The notes beneath the pieces are model-generated. The model worked only from the letters and a program-made list of their open reading frames with translations, was not told where the DNA came from and ran no database searches. A stretch of 64,000 bases of DNA from Cinclus cinclus. Its lineage: Eukaryota > Chordata > Aves > Passeriformes > Cinclidae. The DNA is taken from positions 15,909,151 through 15,973,150 of the forward strand of contig NC_085052.1 of the NCBI RefSeq assembly GCF_963662255.1, written 5' to 3'. The translations under genes and the position numbers were made by a program. Of the stretch, positions 59,101 to 64,000 are shown piece by piece; the stretch's first letter is position 1, and each line of letters opens with the position of its first letter.

Positions 59101-61758
59101 AAGTTGTATGGTTTAGTTTGGAAATTAAAATCATGGAAAAATATGCAATACTTTTTAGAACACTTTGGCCTCAGTGTGAGGCCAAAACAGAAACATAATT
59201 TGAAACACATTTTGTACCATAGTTTGAGCAAAATATGTAATTACTTATTCAGAAAGTGTCTTCATGAATAAAAACTTTATATATGTCTTCTTAAAAAGAT
59301 TTTCAATTAACTTTTATCTCAACAAAAAAAGAAGCTCCTCTGAAGAATAACTCAGTATCTGGTGCTGCACTGTCACCTAATGTGATAACTGAGAAATCCC
59401 AGTATTCTACCATAATGATAACCTGTGCCCCATCTTGAAACTTGAAAAATGAAACAGTAGGATACAGCATCCATCGATATCAAGTGAAATCTTCTTTTTC
59501 TTGCTTCTTCCCTGTTAATAACAAACAAAAGTTCCAGTGAAAATGGTCTTTCCATTAAGAGGAAAATGTCTCACAAAAGCAGTAAATAAAAGATACCTAT
59601 CACATTCTTCAGCTGCAAATTGTCTGTGAACCATACTGCCTTGTTTTGCTTTTTGGAATGGCTTTATCAGAAGGGCATCTTCCTGTATTCTAAACAGGGG
59701 AAAAGGGAAGAAAAGTTAGTCAAGAACTTTCATAAGCAATAAAATTTTCATATGCTAAACCTTGCACTATCTTGAGTAACAAAAACTGTTATATCGCTAT
59801 TTTCTACAAGAATGAAATGAAACTTCGGAACCAACATCAGCTTGGACTTTACCTCATTTGCAGAACAAAATCAGAAAGGCATTTGCTTCCAGTTGGCATT
59901 TAAAGGCAATTGCTTAAACCAGCAATTTGTAATATTTGTTTTCACCACCATTATCCACTATAGAACCACAATGACAAAACCCAGAAGATTCCTCAATTTC
60001 ACTCTGACATTTAAAGTCCTTTACAAATCTCAGCTACACAGCAAAGCAGGAACAGGAAGGACAGTGCATTCACTGAAATAGAGTGACTGGCAGTAACCCT
60101 ATTCCACCCTTTTATGGCAATGTCACAACACCTCATTAAACAGCTCTGCCTCTTGTAGTGCAATGGCAAGAATCACAAATTTAAAAGTCAATTACAATGT
60201 AATGAATGAACCGTACTGTCAGCAGGCAGCTAAAATTACTTTTAGAGTTCAACAAAGTAATAAAAAGTTAAAGATACACATTTTATCTAGTAAAAGGTAT
60301 ATTTCGTTAATTTCATTCATAAACTGAAATGAAGAAAAGATTTTTTTTCCCATAATTATCAGCAGGCAGAAAGCATGGAAATCAGAAACCTGAAGTAAGC
60401 AAGCCAGGGAATTTGTTTCTAGCTATGGAATATAGGAATCTAGAAATTTAAGGTATCATTTACTCAAAAGGACCTGTAAGCACAAAATTCCCATAAGAAA
60501 GGTCTATAAAAAAGCAATTTGGAGAGATTAAGATTACTGTTTTCTTTAAAGTGAAAATAAATACCATGATAGAGCAAGAAAAGGAACCCACATAAGAGCC
60601 CTACTGGGAATCAGCAGTGGTGTGCCAGAACAAGGATAATGATGACATTTTTGAAAGGCTCCTGATGCTTAGTTAATATTCCACCTAGAAAGTGGAATGG
60701 TAGAATGTGCAAGGGCATCTAAAGAAAATGAAATCTGAACAAAACCAGTCACTATTTTAATGGAGAACAGCTATATTTATAAAATAAATTAAATGGCACA
60801 ATGCTTCCTATTATTCCAAAGATTAAAACATGATTTTTTTTCCCAGAATGCAACCAGGCACTACAAAATCCATTCTTTCAATTCTGCTATAAAGCAAAAT
60901 ATGCAAGAGTCCTTGGAAAGTTTCCAGAAAGTTTTCTTAAATAAAGTCCAATAAAAGAGCAAGGGAGAGACAGGAAAAAGTAAGAAAAGCATATTCAAAA
61001 TGTAGGCCAAATGTTCAGTGTGGTGCAGAAAGTATCAAGGAACTATAGTACAAAAGCAAAATAAATACATAAATAAATAAAAAAACTTTACAATGCTGTC
61101 AGATCAGACTACAAAATTCCAGGTCAATAACTACGCAAACCACTGAAAATATTGGCCAAGGTCATCTCAAATAAGAGATGTGCAGGTACATTTCAAGAAT
61201 TGATTACAACACAATTTACCAATTCCTAGGTCTCTTCACAAATTTATTAATAAAAAATTAGCATCAGTTCTTCACTTTATATCTCTGTGTTTTATATCTA
61301 CAAAGCCTGCTACCACTTGGCCTTTTTTGCTTTGCTTTCCTAGCAGTTCCATTTGTCCTGATGGATCACAGTGGTGTGAACAGCAGTGCCAAAACCCAGC
61401 AGTGGATACTAATGCTTGGAAAAACAAAACACTCTGCTTCAAGAACTGAGGGGCAAATATACACCAGATGGAGATGGCAGAACAGATCTTAATCAGCTGC
61501 CCTAGGAGATGACAAACTTTGGCAAGCTTGAGATGAGGAGATACAGAAATCAAAGAGATTGATTTCTTCAAAAACCATTTCAACACCAGACCTTACGTGC
61601 AACAGCATCATCTTCTATGCACACTAAGAGGCCATTTGTACAAAATACATAATGCAAAGTGTTAATTCTGTACTACGTTACCTTTTAGTCTTTTGCAGAG
61701 ACTTCTCTCCACTCTCCTCATCACTAAAATCAGAATCATAGCCTCCATGGCCATGTGC
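46750..61758 (-). CDS. FRA10AC1: FRA10AC1 protein, 13 coding exons; start codon not in window
   Basis: Nuclear protein of the Fra10Ac1 family, named from the human fragile site FRA10A and associated with the spliceosome in human studies. Exons (minus): 61758-61682, 59689-59597, 59511-59466, 58614-58538, 57857-57774, 57247-57163, 53937-53892, 51203-51090, 50107-50065, 49615-49491, 48894-48856, 47593-47506, 47046-47004. All phases match, giving 319 residues plus stop (human about 315). Landmarks include HGHGGYDSDFSDEE at the N-terminus, EEARKRRFHLISMDA, DYILYYGGK, ENHRFLWNEEDE, and KRLAKKYYDKLFKEYC. A Cys/His cluster follows (SCGNKHC ... LCPECSHKLNFHH), suggesting zinc binding. Next come a Lys-rich nuclear-localisation-like segment, an acidic Ser/Asp segment and the end FEEYFQDLFL. 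The visible 5' exon opens in phase 0 with GCA, so an upstream exon must supply Met. The span includes the 3' UTR. Confidence 0.95.
47004..47046 (-). CDS. FRA10AC1: FRA10AC1 terminal exon (residues 306-319)
   Basis: Completes Arg306 and encodes EEEFEEYFQDLFL, with the stop at 47006-47004. It matches the human end EEEFDEYFQDLFL. Its acceptor follows a T-run and a GTT microsatellite. It is too short for an ORF search and was found by splice phase and similarity. Confidence 0.94.
47051..47082. repeat. (AAC)n plus A-run beside the last FRA10AC1 acceptor
   Basis: On the plus strand, six AAC units and a run of about 13 A. On the transcribed strand this is a T-run followed by GTT repeats ending four bases before the acceptor CAG, so it doubles as the polypyrimidine tract. 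Confidence 0.9.
47506..47593 (-). CDS. FRA10AC1: FRA10AC1 exon (residues 277-306)
   Basis: Encodes DSDNSNSEDGPSEGDFLKGP then LREADEKS and two bases of Arg306. The KGPL...DEKS match to the human protein anchors the identification. Acceptor TTTTCAG, donor CG|GTTAGT. Confidence 0.93.
48856..48894 (-). CDS. FRA10AC1: FRA10AC1 39-base exon (residues 264-277)
   Basis: Completes Asp264 and encodes QVSSDDSDNSDK, a Ser/Asp acidic segment resembling a CK2-phosphorylated linker. Both flanking introns are phase 1 and the length is a multiple of three, so skipping would keep the frame. Acceptor TTTTACAG, donor G|GTAAAG. Confidence 0.88.
49491..49615 (-). CDS. FRA10AC1: FRA10AC1 exon (residues 222-264), Lys-rich
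   Basis: Encodes RKEVKTCKKRGTAAQNSKEP then a poly-lysine run (KKKKKK), LSRSAKKKSKKKTHK. It probably acts as a nuclear localisation or RNA-binding segment. The A-runs coding the lysines are slippage-prone. Acceptor TTTAAAG, donor G|GTAAAT. Confidence 0.92.
50065..50107 (-). CDS. FRA10AC1: FRA10AC1 exon (residues 208-222), second Cys pair
   Basis: A 43-base exon encoding LCPECSHKLNFHH. Cys210, Cys213 and the two His could complete a metal site with exon 51203-51090. Acceptor TTTTTCAG, donor CG|GTAATG. Confidence 0.95.
51090..51203 (-). CDS. FRA10AC1: FRA10AC1 exon (residues 170-208), first Cys pair
   Basis: Encodes QFSCGNKHCDENEGLKSW then EVNFGYVEHGEKRNALVKL. Cys174 and Cys179 form the first half of a likely zinc site. 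Acceptor CTTTACAG, donor A|GTAAGT. Confidence 0.95.
51204..53891 (-). other. FRA10AC1: FRA10AC1 intron with CpG-dense islet
   Basis: 2.7 kb. Mostly AT-rich, but 52612-52700 is CpG-dense next to an A13 run (T13 on the transcribed strand). A plus-strand open frame at 52198-52449 is followed by no conserved exon and is treated as chance. Confidence 0.6.
52612..52700. other. Isolated CpG-dense islet
   Basis: About nine CpG dinucleotides fall within 52614-52680 and two more shortly after, in otherwise CpG-poor AT-rich intron sequence. It is immediately preceded on the plus strand by an A13 run (52591-52603). No gene, repeat or RNA family was recognised in it. Confidence 0.7.
53892..53937 (-). CDS. 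FRA10AC1: FRA10AC1 exon (residues 155-170)
   Basis: A 46-base exon encoding FGFRWRHEKEVISGK and one base of Gly170. Acceptor TTAACAG, donor G|GTAATG. It sits between introns of 3.2 and 2.7 kb. Confidence 0.95.
54833..54890. repeat. (GT)29 microsatellite
   Basis: An uninterrupted run of 29 GT units on the plus strand, hence (AC)29 in the FRA10AC1 pre-mRNA. Confidence 0.98.
55303..55530 (-). mobile_element. CR1 LINE 3' fragment in FRA10AC1 intron
   Basis: The plus strand carries the reversed 3' terminus: AGAATCATAAAATCAAAGAA, CCCAGGTTGGAAGGCACCTC, CCTCCAGCAATGGGGATTCC, GGAGGTTGTTCCAGTG, AAAGAATTCCTTTCTTATAT. It is in the same orientation as FRA10AC1 and more diverged than the copy at 38575. 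Confidence 0.82.
56081..56117. repeat. (AC)18 microsatellite
   Basis: An uninterrupted AC run on the plus strand, preceded by imperfect AC/AACA repeats. It is (GU)18 in the FRA10AC1 pre-mRNA. Confidence 0.97.
57163..57247 (-). CDS. FRA10AC1: FRA10AC1 exon (residues 126-154)
   Basis: Completes Trp126 and encodes EKRLAKKYYDKLFKEYCIAD then LSRYKENK, the best conserved block of the family. Acceptor TGTTTTAG, donor AAG|GTATCT. Confidence 0.97.
57774..57857 (-). CDS. FRA10AC1: FRA10AC1 exon (residues 98-126)
   Basis: Encodes ANDKTDLDVIRENHRFLW then NEEDEADMN and two bases of Trp126. Acceptor TTTCTAG, donor TG|GTACCT. Confidence 0.95.
57858..58537 (-). other. FRA10AC1: FRA10AC1 intron
   Basis: 0.68 kb; no feature recognised. 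Confidence 0.5.
58538..58614 (-). CDS. FRA10AC1: FRA10AC1 exon (residues 73-98)
   Basis: Encodes YERHKKFVHDYILYYGGK then IEDFRRS and two bases of Gly98. Acceptor TTATTCAG, donor GG|GTGAGA. Confidence 0.95.
59466..59511 (-). CDS. FRA10AC1: FRA10AC1 exon (residues 57-72)
   Basis: A 46-base exon completing Arg57 and encoding EEARKRRFHLISMDA. Acceptor ATTAACAG, donor GCT|GTATCC. Reading through the donor gives a longer spurious frame. Confidence 0.94.
59597..59689 (-). CDS. FRA10AC1: FRA10AC1 exon (residues 26-57)
   Basis: Encodes IQEDALLIKPFQKAKQGSMV then HRQFAAEECD. Acceptor TGTTTAG, donor AG|GTATCT. It aligns with human EDDLLLQKPFQKEKHGKV. Confidence 0.93.
59690..61681 (-). other. FRA10AC1: FRA10AC1 intron (2.0 kb)
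   Basis: AT-rich. The minus-strand open frame of 104 codons at 61272-61586 has no recognisable similarity, no acceptor or donor in a usable phase that I could see, and is treated as chance. Confidence 0.5.
61682..61758 (-). CDS. FRA10AC1: FRA10AC1, most 5' coding exon visible
   Basis: Acceptor ATTTTCAG, then GCA and HGHGGYDSDFSDEESGEK-SLQKTK with Arg26 split. The human protein starts MHGHGGYDSDFSDDE, but here the codon before HGHGG is GCA and not ATG. Numbering is from this Ala. Donor AG|GTAACG. Confidence 0.9.
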
Positions 61759-64000
61759 CTGAAAATAATAGATCAGTCAATATATTTGCTAATGTAATAT
61801 GGATATGGCATAATTACAAATCAGTGCTGTCCATCATGCATAAAGAAAAGGCAGAAAGACAGAGAGCAACAGAGCAAGTGCAAATTCTCATGTGTCTAAG
61901 CCAAACAAAATTCCACAGACAATGCAGAGTATATTCCAGATAATATAGGGCAAAGAAAGATCACTTCATAAAACAGATTATTTTATAAATAGTTTATATG
62001 CATATGTCCTCATAGTTAATCTTCACACAGATGCAGCAAACTAAAAGTATGATAAATACCTTGGGTTTTTATTTTCTAAACAATGCTCCTTATGTAAAAC
62101 TAAGGTGACTATCTTCCCCAGAAGCTAGTCTTTCAGGGGGCTGGAGGACAGCAAGTGATATGCCCACATTATAAATGAAGGAAAATGGGAATAAAAGTTT
62201 CTTGGGTGCAGCATTTTAGATCATTAGATCTTACATTAGATCTAGATTTCCTAGCTGGAAATCCGATTGAAACAATAACTAAAGTACAAAACAACAGTAT
62301 GTCTGCAAAAATGTATTGCCTCATCAGCACAACACTCCCACCAGAAAATGAAACCTTCTTTTCCACACACTTTGGGACTACAATGTCAAATTAATGCATA
62401 TAAGGAAACCAAAAATATCCATATTGTAATGCTTTCAAATGACCAAGCACTGACTGATGCCCAGATCTATCATCTCCATTTTCCAAGGCACAGCTCCATG
62501 TTCAATTCCTTCAGGAGATGCAATGGCTTAAGTAGATCCCATCTCCTCTCCCTCATTCCTGCTCTGGTACCTTCCTTCCAGGAGCTTAGTTACAGTTATG
62601 AAAGTATACATGAACCAGATCAAACAACTCACCCAAGTTACAAAGGAACCTATGCAAAAAAAGATTATTTTAACCCAGATAAGTTTCCTTACAGTTCATC
62701 CTGAGCCCCCACAACCTATGCTAGCCATCTGAAGGGGCAGCACAGGAAGAGAGCAGCCAGAGCTGGCTACCAGGTAAACCAGCACGGACTCCAAGCAAGC
62801 CTTTACACAACTGAGGTAAAACCAAGAGGGATGGTCATTAATACAGCTGCATGGGGAAGGGTTCCACACACGCTACCAAAGTATCTTGGTAAGTGAGACT
62901 GTGGTTAAGGAAAGACAATGTGTTAGAAAACAGGCACGTTTGATTCAGCTGATTCTTACATTACTTACAGTTATATTCCTCCTCAGCCAAAATGCTGAGA
63001 AAAAAAATCTGAAAAAAGACACAACTCCTCAGGATGATTTTGATGAGGTGCCTTCTCTCGATGCAAATGCCTCACAGAAATGCCATGCTCAAGAGTCAGC
63101 TGTATCCTCTACTGACACCAACAACTGGTTTGTATCGTGCACAGTATGTTAAACATATCTTCTCAAACTGACAGTGAAGGGCTCTTCTTAAAAATTTAAA
63201 AAAATACTTTACTATTATTATTAGTAGTAGTAATAATAATAATAATAAACAAATATTGTAATGTTCCTCCCACTCTTCTGGGTGCTTCTGAAGGACACAT
63301 AACTCTCCTACATGTATATATTTCAACAAAAGCAAATCAGAACTTTTTCTTAACTATTTTCTATTTCCCACAAGATATAAAAATTGTCCAAACCATAAAA
63401 ATTGGCCATTACCAAACAAAACAGAAACAAACCAAAAAAGCAAACCCCCTCCCCCAAACAAAACAAACAAAACCCCAAACCAAATAAACACATGCAGCAG
63501 ATGTCTGCTGTAAACCATCCTCATGCACCATCAAAAAAGCAGCAACTATGTAGTCTCATAGCTAGGTGTTTCTAGTAGCCAGCCTGTCACTACTTTTGTT
63601 AATGATGCTTATATGGTCTTTAGAAAAGTCTAAACACTCTATGAGTATGCAGCAAATATATTTATACTTGGGCTCTAAATTTTAAAAATATCATGTTAAT
63701 CTGGGAATGTTTTAAATGGCATTAGTAATGCCTCCCAAATGAACATCGAGAGCTTCCTTCACACTCAAAAGGGAAGTCCCAGCTAACACCATAAGCATGA
63801 AAGCCCTAGACAGATGAAGTACTGAAACAGGCAAGAATAGGAAAGCACAAATGAAAGGAGGTTTTCACAAAGCAGTTGCCCTTGGATGATGTACCCCCGG
63901 AAAGAAATAGACATCCTCACTAATCAACTCTCAAGTGATTCTAGGAATGATTCAAATAAAAGAAAAAATATGCAAGAAAAGCTGCTCCAACAGAGTCATA
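61759..64000 (-). other. FRA10AC1: FRA10AC1 upstream intron to window edge
   Basis: No CpG-rich promoter and no exon carrying the missing ATG was recognised. It contains an ATT/TAG/TAA triplet repeat at 63211-63249 and A/C-rich low-complexity sequence at about 63410-63490. Exon 1 and the promoter probably lie beyond base 64000. Confidence 0.5.
63211..63249. repeat. ATT/TAG/TAA triplet repeat
   Basis: ATTATTATT, then AGTAGTAGT, then AATAATAAT blocks in the FRA10AC1 upstream intron. Confidence 0.9.

Noticed and set aside
61272..61586. 104-codon minus-strand open frame in a FRA10AC1 intron.
   Set aside because: No recognisable family, and the neighbouring exons splice in frame without it.
62348..62704. 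118-codon plus-strand frame in the FRA10AC1 upstream intron.
   Set aside because: No recognisable similarity, and antisense to the gene; probably chance.

Overview
The window is vertebrate nuclear DNA, most likely from a bird. It is AT-rich and intron-rich, with GT/AG splice sites and CR1 LINE fragments typical of sauropsids. It carries the gene order FFAR4 - RBP4 - PDE6C - FRA10AC1, the order known from chicken chromosome 6 and human 10q23. The RBP4 protein differs from chicken RBP4 as I remember it, especially in the signal peptide, so this is probably another bird. I cannot name the species.

Layout. (1) 1-2302, plus strand: the terminal coding exon of FFAR4 (omega-3 fatty acid receptor GPR120) and its 3' UTR. 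The upstream exons lie to the left of the window. (2) 3190-9396, minus strand: the complete RBP4 coding region (plasma retinol-binding protein) in five coding exons, including a terminal exon with only 14 coding bases. (3) About 9.7-17.9 kb: an intergenic interval between two divergent genes. (4) 17963-43952, plus strand: the complete 22-exon coding region of PDE6C (cone cGMP phosphodiesterase alpha'). All junctions stay in frame, giving 862 codons and a CaaX-type end. (5) About 44.1-46.7 kb: a tail-to-tail intergenic interval. (6) 47004-61758, minus strand: 13 coding exons of FRA10AC1. The frame is open throughout, but the ATG is not in the most 5' exon visible, so exon 1 lies upstream, probably beyond base 64000.

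Functional links. RBP4 carries retinol in plasma, and the eye takes it up for chromophore synthesis. PDE6C ends the light signal in cones. FFAR4 is a lipid-sensing GPCR and FRA10AC1 a nuclear, spliceosome-associated protein. The neighbourhood is an old vertebrate synteny block, not an operon, and the genes have separate promoters.

Non-genic content. There are three recognisable CR1 fragments, a possible ancient LINE and a possible MIR-like SINE. Simple repeats include (GT)29, (AC)18, (TA)n and (CT)n. A GC-rich minisatellite in PDE6C intron 15 has a 54 + 15n base architecture. Other oddities are two tandem perfect hairpins, an 18-base palindrome and an isolated CpG-dense islet. I found no CRISPR array, tRNA, rRNA, endogenous virus or new gene system. 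The most unusual items are structural or regulatory and are listed as findings.
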